Positions 49,601 through 56,297 of a DNA stretch of 64,000 nucleotides are shown piece by piece. This DNA comes from Saccopteryx bilineata (Eukaryota; Chordata; Mammalia; Chiroptera; Emballonuridae). The translations under genes and the position numbers were made by a program. Each line of letters starts with the position of its first letter. The stretch's first letter is position 1. The notes beneath the pieces were generated by a model. That model made no database searches and was not told where the DNA came from. It worked only from the letters and a program-made list of their open reading frames with translations. The DNA is taken from positions 202,493,847 to 202,557,846 of the forward strand of contig NC_089495.1 in assembly GCF_036850765.1 (NCBI RefSeq), in the 5' to 3' direction.

Positions 49601-51862
49601 TTGTGTGAAAAGCCAAAGTGGATAAACCCATTGGGGCCTTCTTAGGAATGCTCAGCTTGCTTCCATGAAAACGAAGCCCTCTGGATGTCTTCCAGGGTGA
49701 GTGATGTCCACAGGCATCTGACTCCTTGGCCCTCAGCAGACAGGGCCAGAGAAGAATAATTCTTGGTAGATTAAGTCTGTATTTTCGTCACATTTTTTGC
49801 GTGTAAAATAGATGTCCACTGAGGATTAGTTTTGTTTTATAAAACATAGTGCTGATTCTGAGAAGCTGAAGAGATGTCCCTAGCAAGTAAAGTTACTTCT
49901 TTGGGACCGTACACTCAGTGTGCGTTTTTTCTTCACCAGCTGCCCCAAGTAGTTGTTTACAATTAGCAGCAACTTGGTGGCCACCTCAGTGCCTGTCAAG
50001 AGAGGATTAGCTAAGTAAATGATGCTACATTTTTACGATGCCATGCCATTAAAGGGGACGATTAGATCTGTGTTTGTAGTCACAAAAGGGGAGAATAAGG
50101 AGGTGAGGCTTGTCAGGTCAGGTAGAGAGGTCAGGGAAGACCTTTCTGAAGTGGCAGCGTTTGAGCAGAGGCCAGAAGGAAGGGAGAGGAGCAAGCCATG
50201 AGGGTGTGGGAGGGAAGAGAGCTCCAGGTGGAAGGAGTCTGGGCCGGGACTGTGCTTGCTGCCTGCCGAACAGAGAGGCCTGTGGTGGGACTGGCAAGGG
50301 CAAAGGGCCTGGCGGAGGTGATGAGGTCGGGGACGTAGGGGCCCAGCCACCAAGGGCCTGGTCGGCCTTGGGCTTTGGTTTTAGTCTACCTGAAATCAGG
50401 TGTCAGCTGGGGTTTTCAGTGGAGGAATGGCAGGCCAGACTTGTGATGTGAATAGGGTAAAGGAGGGAGCAGGAAGCCCAGTTGGAAGTTTTGGTAGTGA
50501 TTTGCCCAGACGCACTCAGCTGCTCCGTGGCAGACCAGGAATTCCTACCGGCACCCCCTCCCCCTCTCTGCCGCACTGGATGCCCCCTGACCCCTTCTGC
50601 CGCACCAGGACGCCCCCTGACCCTGTCTGCCGCATGAGGGTGCCCCCTGACCCTGTCTGCCGTATGAGGGCGCCCCCTGACCCTGTCTGCTGCACCGGGA
50701 CGCCCCCTGACCCTGTCTGCCGCACCGGGACACCCCCTGACCCTGTCTGCCGCACTGGATGCCCCCTGACCCCTTCTGCCGCACCAGGACACCCCCTGAC
50801 CCTGTCTGCCGCATGAGGGTGCCCCCTGACCCTGTCTGCCGCACCGGGACACCCCCTGACCCTGTCTGCCGCACGAGGGCGCCCCCTGACCCTGTCTGCC
50901 GCACCGGGACGCCCCCTGACCCTGTCTGCCACACCGGGACGCCCCCTGACCCTGTCTGCTGCACCGGGACGCCCCCTGACCCTGTCTGCCTGCCACATGA
51001 GGGTGCCCCCTGACCCTGTCTGCTGCACCAGGACACCCCCTGACCCTGTCTGCCACATGAGGGTGCCCCCTGACCCTGTCTGCCGCACCAGGACACCCCC
51101 TGACCCTGTCTGCCACATGAGGGTGCCCCCTGACCCTGTCTGCTGCACCGGGACGCCCCCTGACCCTGTCTGCCTGCCGCATGAAGGTGCCCCCTGACCC
51201 TGTCTGCCGCACCAGGACACCCCCTGACCCTGTCTGCCACATGAGGGTGCCCCCTGACCCTGTCTGCCGCACCGGGACGCCCCCTGACCCTGTCTGCCGC
51301 ACGAGGGTGCCCCCTGACCCTGTCTGCCACACTGGGGCACTCTCCTGACTCACCCTTCCCTCCCTTGCTGCAGATCAAAGACCTGCGAGACCACAAGCTT
51401 GACAATCGCATGGAGTCTTTTTTCCTGGCTGAGACTGTGAAATACCTCTACCTTCTGTTCGACCCAACCAACTTCATTCACAACAACGGCTCCACCTTCG
51501 ATGCCGTGATCACCCCCTATGGGGAGTGCATCCTGGGGGCCGGGGGCTACATCTTCAACACAGAAGCACACCCCATTGACCCGGCTGCCCTGCACTGCTG
51601 CCGGAGGCTGAAGGAGGAGCAGTGGGAAGTGGAGGACTTGATGAGGGAATTCTACTCTCTCAAACGGAATAGGTCAAGATTGAAGAAAACGAAGAGCTCA
51701 GGGCCGTGGAAACCCCCAGCAGGTCCAGGAACATTCCCCGCACCGGAACGCCAGGCTGGAGTGAGGGAGAAGAAACGGAGGGCCCCACTCCTCAGCTGTC
51801 CTAGTCAGCCCTTTACCTCTAAGCTGGCCTTACTGGGCCAGGTTTTCCTAGACTCCTCATAA
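22075..51862 (+). CDS. EDEM2: ER degradation-enhancing alpha-mannosidase-like 2, 11 coding exons
   Basis: EDEM2 is a glycosyl hydrolase family 47 protein of the ER lumen. It starts mannose trimming of misfolded N-glycoproteins (Man9 to Man8) and commits them to ER-associated degradation. It works as a disulphide-linked complex with TXNDC11. The coding exons are 22075-22181, 22410-22520, 24334-24373, 26820-26925, 31701-31826, 36094-36305, 38525-38666, 39905-40029, 45718-45862, 48453-48574 and 51374-51862. Together they encode 574 residues (human 578 as I recall). A signal peptide covers about 1-21 and the GH47 domain about 30-490. The predicted catalytic glutamate is E117, in [11 protein letters not shown]65 and C554 match the human C65 and C558 linked to TXNDC11 pairing. 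Sequons are at N112, N289 and N450. All junctions are GT-AG with consistent phase. The only length difference from human lies in the variable tail of exon 11. No truncation or frameshift was seen. Confidence 0.96.
22410..22520 (+). CDS. EDEM2: EDEM2 coding exon 2
   Basis: Encodes residues 36-72 plus two bases, starting at the GH47 domain ([15 protein letters not shown]) and including C65 in [10 protein letters not shown]. Acceptor CCCCAG, donor GTAGTG. Confidence 0.94.
23220..23350 (+). repeat. MIR (EDEM2 intron 2)
   Basis: 'ttgattaaacactgtactaa' and 'ctccattttaccaatgagta' fit MIR. Confidence 0.6.
23370..24050 (-). repeat. Old L1M fragment (EDEM2 intron 2)
   Basis: Antisense L1M text: 'tgggttacttctagcttttt' and 'acaatacggccatgagcatt'. 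Confidence 0.55.
24334..24373 (+). CDS. EDEM2: EDEM2 coding exon 3 (40 nt)
   Basis: Small exon encoding residues 73-86 ([14 protein letters not shown]), a conserved GH47 helix. Acceptor TTTTACAG, donor GTAAGT. Confidence 0.93.
24690..24905 (+). repeat. MIR (EDEM2 intron 3)
   Basis: 'gtgctaagcactttatatat' through 'gacagagctaggacctggac'. Confidence 0.7.
25255..25627 (-). mobile_element. Type A SINE, older copy
   Basis: Target duplication TCTCTGCCTTCTTT flanks it (about 25237 and 25631); several indels against younger copies. Confidence 0.85.
25640..26819. other. EDEM2 intron 3 remainder
   Basis: No repeat family or extra exon identified with confidence. Confidence 0.35.
26820..26925 (+). CDS. 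EDEM2: EDEM2 coding exon 4 (catalytic Glu117)
   Basis: Encodes residues 87-121 plus one base, from [12 protein letters not shown] to [11 protein letters not shown]. It contains sequon N112 and E117, the acidic residue mutated in human studies to abolish activity, as I recall. Acceptor TCCCAG, donor GTAAAG. Confidence 0.94.
27250..27500. repeat. MER5A-like (hAT-Charlie) fragment, interrupted
   Basis: 'caatagaagtacctgtgatg', 'tccagtgcagtagccatgag' and 'acttcactagtgacatgtgg' resemble MER5A. A 5S rRNA piece splits it. Confidence 0.55.
27375..27413 (+). pseudogene. Truncated 5S rRNA retropseudogene
   Basis: About 39-42 nt match the start of mammalian 5S rRNA (GTCTACGGCCATACCACCCT, then GAACGCGTCCGATCTCGTCT), with one mismatch in GCGCCC. 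It is flanked by an exact 15-bp duplication TGAAATGTGTCTACT (27357-27371 and 27414-27428). There is no poly-A tail, and the last two-thirds of 5S, including most of the internal promoter, is absent, so it should be inactive. Confidence 0.85.
28020..28305 (-). mobile_element. Type B SINE
   Basis: Target duplication GCCTGTGTATGTTTTT at about 28002 and 28306; full head, shortened module region. Confidence 0.88.
28731..29071 (-). mobile_element. Type B SINE, full length
   Basis: Target duplication TGTATTTTAGTTCTTT at 28715 and 29072. Confidence 0.9.
29172..29567 (-). mobile_element. Type A SINE, full length
   Basis: Probable target duplication TGACCTTTTT and TGACCATTTT; close to the type A consensus. 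Confidence 0.9.
29636..29789 (-). mobile_element. Type D SINE with poly-G
   Basis: Reversed head 'aactgagctacctggccagg'; an internal run of eleven G at 29643-29653. Confidence 0.8.
29878..30285 (+). mobile_element. Type A SINE, full length
   Basis: Exact target duplication GAAAATGTCTATCTC at 29863-29877 and 30286-30300. Confidence 0.92.
31028..31260 (+). mobile_element. Type A-related SINE variant, truncated
   Basis: The head 'ccctggccagtggctcagtg' is followed by a different body ('ctagtggctcgactggttca') and a type B-like piece 'gttcaaggtcgccag'. It may be a composite. Confidence 0.65.
31701..31826 (+). CDS. EDEM2: EDEM2 coding exon 5
   Basis: Encodes residues 122-163 ([16 protein letters not shown] through AARKLLP). 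Acceptor CGTAG with a weak pyrimidine tract, donor GTAAGC. Confidence 0.93.
31945..32790 (-). repeat. L1 ORF2 fragment (EDEM2 intron 5)
   Basis: Clear antisense ORF2 text: 'tcttgatgagtctggttaaa', 'agaaccagctcttggtttca', 'ctgctttcactgtgtcccct'. It is split by the SINE at 32060-32413. Confidence 0.85.
32060..32413 (-). mobile_element. Type A SINE, older copy
   Basis: Inserted in antisense L1; reversed head 'accactgagccaaccagcca'. Confidence 0.85.
32791..33944. other. EDEM2 intron 5, GC-rich, nothing recognised
   Basis: 32870-33160 is GC-rich with no splice-bounded conserved frame; no repeat named. Confidence 0.35.
33945..34225 (+). repeat. L1M 3' UTR
   Basis: 'gttggggatgtaatatacaa', 'gagatgatggaggttaacta' and 'ttatctcgcaataaaac' are L1M tail text. 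Confidence 0.7.
34230..35121. other. Unresolved segment, possibly an ERV LTR
   Basis: 34630-35120, continuing at 35931-36010, resembles a bat LTR in layout, but I could not fix ends or a target duplication. Confidence 0.25.
35138..35524 (+). mobile_element. Type A SINE, variant subfamily
   Basis: Exact duplication AAAACTAAGCTTTAGG at 35122-35137 and 35525-35540. It carries the variant block 'cgcaacatggcgacacccag' shared with the copy at 56395. Confidence 0.92.
35542..35922. mobile_element. hAT-type nonautonomous DNA transposon 3, 381 bp
   Basis: Inverted ends CAGGGATAGTCAACCTTTTT and, inward from the right, CAGTGGTAAGTCAACCTGGT. Exact 8-bp duplication CTTTAGGC at 35534-35541 and 35923-35930. 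A subterminal GCCCAC motif is repeated at both ends. No coding sequence. Confidence 0.88.
36094..36305 (+). CDS. EDEM2: EDEM2 coding exon 6
   Basis: Encodes residues 164-234, including the GH47 substrate-pocket block from [17 protein letters not shown] to [19 protein letters not shown]. Acceptor TTCAG, donor GTAAGC. Confidence 0.95.
36310..38520. other. EDEM2 intron 6
   Basis: A TC microsatellite lies at 36764-36780. No strong repeat family and no further exon seen. Confidence 0.4.
38525..38666 (+). CDS. EDEM2: EDEM2 coding exon 7
   Basis: Encodes residues 235-281, including [20 protein letters not shown], a signature block of GH47 ER mannosidases. Acceptor CTCCTAG, donor GTAAAG. Confidence 0.95.
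38860..39165 (+). repeat. L2 3' region (EDEM2 intron 7)
   Basis: 'ttctctgcctggaacacctt', 'cttacatgtcaccttgccca' and 'tctttgtatttcccacagtg' are L2 text. Confidence 0.7.
39519..39620 (+). repeat. L2 3' end (EDEM2 intron 7)
   Basis: 'ataagctccctgaggattga' and 'ggcatgtaatagatgctcag'. Confidence 0.6.
39905..40029 (+). CDS. EDEM2: EDEM2 coding exon 8
   Basis: Encodes residues 282-323 ([19 protein letters not shown] onward), with sequon N289. Acceptor ACTGCAG, donor GTAGGA. Confidence 0.94.
40604..40960 (-). mobile_element. Type B SINE with long poly-A
   Basis: About 40 T bases (40604-40644) mark the tail on the minus strand; full set of modules and head. Confidence 0.92.
41110..41433 (-). mobile_element. 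Type B SINE
   Basis: Flanked by similar T-rich DNA ('tttttttaattgatttta') on both sides, possibly the target duplication. Confidence 0.88.
41623..41957 (-). mobile_element. Pogo/Tigger-like element with transposase C-terminus
   Basis: 335 bp between TA dinucleotides (41621-41622 and 41958-41959). Inverted ends of about 25 bp are CCATATTTCCCCATGTATAA at the left and GCGTGTTTCCCCATGTATAA inward from the right, three mismatches. On the minus strand, about 41880-41735, an open frame reads CGISNAIDG, then an acidic run, and ends FNEFYDE and TAA. CGISNA-x-DG before an acidic tail is typical of the end of pogo-family DDE transposases, as I know them. It is an internally deleted copy; the catalytic domain is missing. 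Confidence 0.75.
42171..42601 (-). mobile_element. Type A SINE with extra internal block
   Basis: Target duplication TGAACTCCTATTTCT at about 42156 and 42602. It carries three GCGATGCTC/GCGACGC-type blocks where most copies have two. Confidence 0.9.
42856..43047 (-). mobile_element. Type C SINE
   Basis: GA-rich tail then 'ggaagcatcagctcatagtt' and the reversed head ending 'ccaccacaggtcaga'. Confidence 0.82.
43470..44115 (-). repeat. Old L2-like LINE (EDEM2 intron 8)
   Basis: 'tgcaaaggtcctgaggcagg' and 'gacatccagtggagatgtca' match antisense L2 text from memory. Confidence 0.45.
44656..45059 (+). mobile_element. Type A SINE, first of a pair at one site
   Basis: Flanked by AACGGCTAGTA at 44645-44655 and 45060-45070. 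Confidence 0.92.
45071..45438 (+). mobile_element. Type A SINE, second of the pair, older
   Basis: Flanked by AACGGCTAGTA at 45060-45070 and 45439-45449. More diverged than its neighbour. Confidence 0.92.
45465..45635 (+). repeat. MIR before EDEM2 exon 9
   Basis: 'tgaagctcagagaaggtaag' and 'aaggcctcacagtgagtaaa'. Confidence 0.65.
45718..45862 (+). CDS. EDEM2: EDEM2 coding exon 9
   Basis: Encodes residues 324-371 ([17 protein letters not shown] through EGYPLRP). It follows the longest intron (5.7 kb), which carries the pogo-like element and several SINEs. Acceptor CTCCAG, donor GTAAGC. Confidence 0.95.
46005..46140 (+). repeat. MIR after EDEM2 exon 9
   Basis: 'cacacgaggacactgaggcc' and 'ggactggaacccaggtctcc'. 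Confidence 0.65.
46150..48452. other. EDEM2 intron 9 remainder
   Basis: Low repeat density; several 60-140 codon frames lack splice or homology support. Confidence 0.35.
48453..48574 (+). CDS. EDEM2: EDEM2 coding exon 10
   Basis: Encodes residues 372-412 ([17 protein letters not shown] through VDCGFAT). Acceptor TTTACAG, donor GTAAGT. The following intron ends in the 30-bp tandem array. Confidence 0.95.
48960..49310 (-). repeat. L2 fragment (EDEM2 intron 10)
   Basis: Antisense 'aaagatcactgtggctgctc' and 'gtggattgaaggggtcaagg' fit L2. Confidence 0.6.
50105..50300 (-). repeat. L2 fragment (EDEM2 intron 10)
   Basis: Antisense 'ggtcagggaagacctttctg' and 'gagagctccaggtggaagga' fit L2. Confidence 0.6.
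50554..51350 (+). repeat. 30-bp minisatellite, 26 units, at the end of EDEM2 intron 10
   Basis: There are 26 head-to-tail units, mostly 30 bp, with two of 29 and two of 34. Each starts CCCCCTGACCCTGTCTGC. The second half takes forms such as CACCGGGACG, CATGAGGGTG or CACTGGATG. Partial higher-order order is visible: the 29-bp unit followed by the CCCCTTCTGCC variant recurs after 179 bp (50554 and 50733), and the 34-bp unit recurs after 184 bp (50972 and 51156). The array ends 34 nt before exon 11. Lengths divisible by three explain the long open frames on both strands. Confidence 0.95.
51374..51862 (+). CDS. EDEM2: EDEM2 coding exon 11 and stop
   Basis: Encodes residues 413-574. The end of the GH47 domain ([20 protein letters not shown], sequon N450) is followed from about residue 500 by a basic, proline-rich stretch that is poorly conserved. 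The conserved end is [20 protein letters not shown], with C554 as the predicted disulphide partner. TAA is at 51860-51862. Acceptor GCTGCAG lies 34 nt after the last full tandem repeat unit. Confidence 0.95.
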   Translation: MKDLRDHKLDNRMESFFLAETVKYLYLLFDPTNFIHNNGSTFDAVITPYGECILGAGGYIFNTEAHPIDPAALHCCRRLKEEQWEVEDLMREFYSLKRNRSRLKKTKSSGPWKPPAGPGTFPAPERQAGVREKKRRAPLLSCPSQPFTSKLALLGQVFLDSS

Positions 51863-51908
51863 CCACTGGATGATTTTGTTTGTTCTGCTTTTGAAGCTAG
51901 ACTATAAC

Positions 51909-51914
51909 AATAAA
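51909..51914 (+). terminator. EDEM2: EDEM2 polyadenylation signal
   Basis: AATAAA lies 47 nt past the stop, implying a very short 3' UTR. Longer forms were not excluded. Confidence 0.65.
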
Positions 51915-52345
51915 TCTGCTTTTGACTATCATGTTTTTCTATTCTCCATATTGGGTTGTTTCAGGAGATTTCATGCCAAGAAGAGGTTCATGGCTAACAC
52001 CAATCGTGAACCTAGTTTATTTTTCTCACGCAGCTGGAGAAACAACCAGCCCTACTCAACCTAGAGTCTGCTGGCTCCAAAGACCCCAGGGCTCGATGAT
52101 GGAATCCCCCTTCCTTTCAGGGTTCCTCTTTTCTGGCATTTTTGGGGAGAGTGTTGTTATAAATGTACTTCCTCATTAGTTCCTGCCCCAGCCTGTGTTT
52201 CTGTCCTTTCGTCCTCCCATCAATCTAGCTATGCAGCAGAGACTGAGCATCTGTGTGCCGACCTATCGTTGAGCCCTATCGTTGAACCGTGAACAAGGCG
52301 AAGAGTTTTTTATTCTCATGGAAACTAGATTCTAGTGGATAGTCC

Positions 52346-52560
52346 AAGGCCACTGGCTTGAGCCCAAGGTTGCTGGCTTGAGCAAGGGGTCACTGGCTCA
52401 GCTGGAGGCCCCCCCCCCCTCGTCAAGGCAGGTACAAGAAGCAATTAAAAAAAAAAAAAAAGAAGCAATCAATGAACAACTAAAAAGTGCTGCAACTACG
52501 AGTTGATGCGTCTCATCTCCCTCTCTTCCCGTCTACATCTCTTGTTAAAAAAAAAAAAGA
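52346..52560 (+). mobile_element. Type B SINE, 5'-truncated
   Basis: Starts inside the 'ctggcttgagcccaagg' modules and ends in an A-rich tail; a poly-C run sits at 52409-52419. Confidence 0.75.
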
Positions 52561-52851
52561 TAATGGGAAATATGGCATTCTGATTTAGTTAATCTCTTGA
52601 ATATTTTCTCTTTTTTAAAAAAAATATTATGGCCTGACCAGGCGGTGGCGCAGTGGATAGAGCGTCAGACTGGGATGCAGAGGACCCAGATTCGAGACCC
52701 CGAAGTCGCCAGCTTGAGTACGGACTCACCTGGTTTGAGTAAAGCTCACCAGCTTGGACCCAAGGTCGCTGGCTTGAACAAGGGGTTACTTGGTCTGCTG
52801 AAGGCCCACAGTCAAGGCACATATGAGAAAGCAATCAATGAACAGCTAAGG

Positions 52852-53392
52852 CAGGGGTCCCCAAACTTTTTACACAGGGGTCCAGTTCACTGTTCCTCAG
52901 ACTGTTGGAGGGCCGGACTATAAAAAAAACTTTGAACAAATCCCTACGCACACTGCACATATCTTATTTTAAAGTAAAAAAAAAAAAAATGGGAACAAAT
53001 ACAATATTTAAAATAAAGAACAAGTAACCTGACCTCTGGTGGTGCAGTGGATAAAGCATCGACCTGGAACACTGAGTTCGCAGGTTCAAAACCCTGGGCT
53101 TGCCTGGTCAAGGCACATATGGGAGTTGATGCTTCCTGCTCCTCCCCGCTTTCTCTATCTCCTCTCTAAAATGAATAAATAAACAAACAAAAAAATAAAA
53201 TAAAGAACAAGTAAATTTAAATCAACAAACTGACCAGTATTTCAAAGGGAACTATGGGCTTGCTTTTGGTCAATGTGCTCCTCTCACTGACCACCAATGA
53301 AAGAGGTGCCCCTTCAGGAAGTGCGGCTGGGGCCGGATAAATGGCCTCAGGGGGCCGCATGCAGCCCACCAGCTGTAGTTTGGGGACCCCTG
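52852..53392. mobile_element. hAT-type nonautonomous DNA transposon 2
   Basis: Ends CAGGGGTCCCCAAACTTTTT and, inward from the right, CAGGGGTCCCCAAACTACAG. Exact 8-bp duplication AGCTAAGG at 52844-52851 and 53393-53400. Without the nested SINE it is about 360 bp. No transposase. Confidence 0.93.
53028..53197 (+). mobile_element. Type C SINE inside hAT element 2
   Basis: Exact duplication AAATAAAGAACAAGTAA at 53011-53027 and 53198-53214. Confidence 0.92.
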
Positions 53393-53515
53393 AGCTAAGG
53401 TGTTGCAGCGAAAAACTAATGATTGATGCTTTTCATCTCTCTGTTCCTGTCTGTCCCTGTCTATCCCTCTCTCTGACTTTCTCTCTGTCTCTGTAAAAAA
53501 TAAAAATAAAAAATG

Positions 53516-53709
53516 TTATGTATTGATTTTAGCCAGAGAAGAGGGGGGAAGGGAGGGAGGAAGGGAAGGAGGGTGAGAGAGAGAGACAGACAGAAAGACA
53601 GACAGATAGACACAGGAACACTGATCCTATATGTGCCCTGACCTGGAATTGAACCTGCAACCTCTGTGCTTTAGGACCAACTCCAACCAACCCAGTCATC
53701 CGGCCAGGT
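53516..53709 (-). mobile_element. Type D SINE
   Basis: GA-rich tail, then reversed head 'aacccagtcatccggccagg'. Confidence 0.8.
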
Positions 53710-53945
53710 CTCATCTTTTTTTTTTTTTTTTTTTAATGGCTGAGTAAAATTAGAGATCTTTGTTGCACCTCCTCTCCTGTGTTGGTATTAGTGTTATGCT
53801 GGCCTTGTAGTGTCAGTTGGGGAATGTTACCTCTTGTTCTGATCTTTGAAAGAAATTGTGTCTTGTTGGTATTATTTCTTCTATAAAAGTTTGGTAAATT
53901 TCACAGCCAGTAGGACTGGAGTTTTATTTGTGGGAAGGATTTTAT

Positions 53946-54172
53946 TTTATTTTTTTTTTTATTTTTTTTTATTTTTTTATTTTATTTTATTTTTTATTTT
54001 TCATTTTATTTTTTATTTTATTTTATTTTATTATTTTATTTTATAGAAGGGGGAGGAGCAGGAAGCATCAACTCCCATATGTGCCTCGACCAGGCAAGCC
54101 CAAGGTTTCGAACCGGCAACCTCAGTGTTCCAAGTCAATGCTTTATCCCACTGCGCCACCACAGGTCAGGCT
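53946..54172 (-). mobile_element. Type C SINE with expanded TTTTA tail
   Basis: GGGAAGGATTTTA flanks it on both sides. The tail has grown into about 100 bp of (TTTTA)n and poly-T. Confidence 0.85.
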
Positions 54173-54205
54173 GGGAAGGATTTTAAATTCCAGATTTGTT
54201 GGGTT

Positions 54206-54477
54206 TTTTTCAGAGACGGAGAGAGAGTCAGAGAGAGGGATAGATAAAAACAGACAGGAACAGAGAGAGATGAGAAGCATCAATCATTAGTTTTTTGTTG
54301 CGACACCTTAGTTGTTCATTGATTGCTTTCTCACATGTACCTTGACCGTGGGGCTACAGCAGTAACCCCTTGCTCGAGCCAGTGATCTTGGGTCCAAGCT
54401 GGTGAGCTTTGCTCAAACCTGGGTCTTCTGCATTTCAGTCCGACGCCCTACCCACTGCGCCACCGCCTGGTCAGGCC
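54206..54477 (-). mobile_element. Type B SINE, internal deletion
   Basis: One 'gatgagcccgcgctcaagc' module is missing; probable duplication CCAGATTTG/CCAAATTTG. Confidence 0.85.
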
Positions 54478-54789
54478 AAATTTGATTTTTTAAATAGCCA
54501 CAGGATTGTTTCAATTTTCTATCACTTCTTGTGTTCATTTAGGTGTGTTTTTTCCCCCTAGAAATGTGTCCATGCAATCTAAATTTTCAAATACAATATA
54601 TAGGTGGAAATTGTTCATTGCAGCCTTTTAGGATCTTAAGGCTTTAGAATCCCTTGAAATGATGCTCCCTTTTTAAATTTTTGACATTAGTTCCTGATTG
54701 GAATCTATTCTCTTTTTTTCATAGAGTCTGTTCTGTTTTGTTTTGATTGATTGCTCTCTAGTACTAAAGCACAACCAGCAATCTGGGAT

Positions 54790-54955
54790 TTCTTCTCCTT
54801 GTACTGCAGCTTAAAAACAAACAGAAAAAGGGTGGTTATGTAAGATGGTAATATTTGGAGAAGCCAAGTGAAGGGTGTAAGGGAACTGTCTGTACTATCC
54901 TTGCAACTCTTCTGTAAATCTAAAATTATTTCAAATTAAAGGTCAGAAAGAAAAA
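54790..54955 (+). repeat. L1M 3' end
   Basis: 'aactgtctgtactatccttg' and 'ctgtaaatctaaaattattt'. Confidence 0.6.
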
Positions 54956-54957
54956 AG

Positions 54958-55130
54958 CCTGACCTGTGGTGGTGCAGTAGATAAAACCTCAACCTGGAAC
55001 GCTGAGGTCGGCAGTTCGAAACCCTGGGCTTGCCTGGACAAAGTACATATGGGAGTTGATGCTTCCTGCTCCTCCCCCCTTCTCTCTCTCTCTCTCTCTC
55101 CTCTCTCTAAAATCAATAAATAAAAATTTT
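54958..55130 (+). mobile_element. Type C SINE, full length
   Basis: Head 'cctgacctgtggtggtgcag', CT tract at 55082-55106, AATCAATAAATAAAA end. Confidence 0.9.
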
Positions 55131-55199
55131 TTAAAGGAAAAATAACAGGAAAATGGTATTAATCATCTCCTTACCAATCTCTACTCAGAAGGACTGATC

Positions 55200-55596
55200 T
55201 TTTTTTTTTTTTTGTATTTTTCTGAAGCTGGAAACAGGGAGAGACAGTCAGACAGACTCCCACATGCGCCAGACCGGGATCCACCTGGCACGCCCACCAG
55301 GGGCAACGCTCTGCCCACCAGGGAGTGATGCTCTGCCCCTCCGGGGCGTCGCTCTGTTGCGACCAGAGCCACTCTAGCGCCTGGGGCAGAGGCCAAGGAG
55401 CCATCCCCAGCGCCCCGGCCATCTTTGCTCCAATGGAGCCTCGACTGCAGGAGGGGAAGAGAGAGACAGAGAGGAAGGAGAGGGGGAGGGGTGGAGAAGC
55501 AGATGGGCGCTTCTCCTGTGTGTCCTGGCCGGGAATCGAACCCGGGACCCTGCATGCCAGGCCGACGCTCTACCACTGAGCCAACCGGCCAGGACC
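55200..55596 (-). mobile_element. Type A SINE, full length
   Basis: Probable duplication AGAAGGACTGATCT/AGAGGACTGATCT. A second copy of the target text lies at 55617-55639. Confidence 0.88.
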
Positions 55597-56297
55597 AGAG
55601 GACTGATCTTATTTATCAATCTCTACTCAGAAGGACTGGGTTATCTGCAAGACTTGAATTCACTAGAGAATTTAAATTTATCACCTGTGAGGAAGTTCCC
55701 AAGAATTGTAGTCAAGACCCAGAGGCAGTGACTTTTCCTTTTTTTTTTTTTTTTTTGCTTATTTTAAAAGACATTTTGTGGATTGTTTCCAAAGAAGAAT
55801 TTCAAAAAGGGATCAAACCTTTGCAACTTGTTCGGAAAAATGATACAATTCAAGGAAACGAGGCTTTGAATGTGTTTTGAGCTTTGTGTTAACTGGGGGA
55901 AATTGGACTGCTTTACCCTTCTATCAGATGCAATCTGACCTAGGAAGGAAAGGAACCATCAGAATCAATTATAAAACAATACTGAAAAGGTTTGTGATCC
56001 AGGGTTAAGTTGTGAGAGTCATACCAGAAATACTTCCAGAGTTCTGGAAAGGGCAGAAACTTGATCTCAAAACGTGGGATTTGTAGGAGTTGGGGAATCA
56101 CACCCTCGGTGAGTCTAAGAGCTTCAGTCTACCTGGAACACAGCGCACGTGGAGGAGCTGTGAGAATGAGAGTTGAATACGTAGGGGCAGAGCTGGATAA
56201 TGCAGAGCCTTTTAAAATGCCAGTTTAAGCCTCTTAATTTTACGTATTTTTGAACAGAAAACATGTGAAAAACATAAAAAATAATGTAATGATAAGG

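Larger units (their letters stand above)
52632..53506 (+). mobile_element. Type B SINE split by a hAT element
   Basis: The SINE head is at 52632-52851 and its tail at 53393-53506. The join is exact once the hAT element and one 8-bp duplicate are removed. Confidence 0.92.
53750..54700 (-). repeat. L1 ORF2 fragment carrying SINEs
   Basis: Antisense ORF2 text: 'gtgttatgctggccttgtag' and 'aaaagtttggtaaatttcac'. Interrupted at 53946-54172 and 54206-54477. Confidence 0.65.

Noticed and set aside
51365..51373. Extension of the last EDEM2 coding frame upstream of 51374
   Set aside because: It reads through the splice acceptor GCTGCAG; the phase and the human protein place the exon start at 51374.
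50403..51411. Overlapping open frames of about 270-320 codons on the minus strand and 60-140 codons on the plus strand
   Set aside because: They are translations of the 30-bp tandem array, whose unit length is divisible by three and lacks stops in several frames. No start context, splice evidence or homology.
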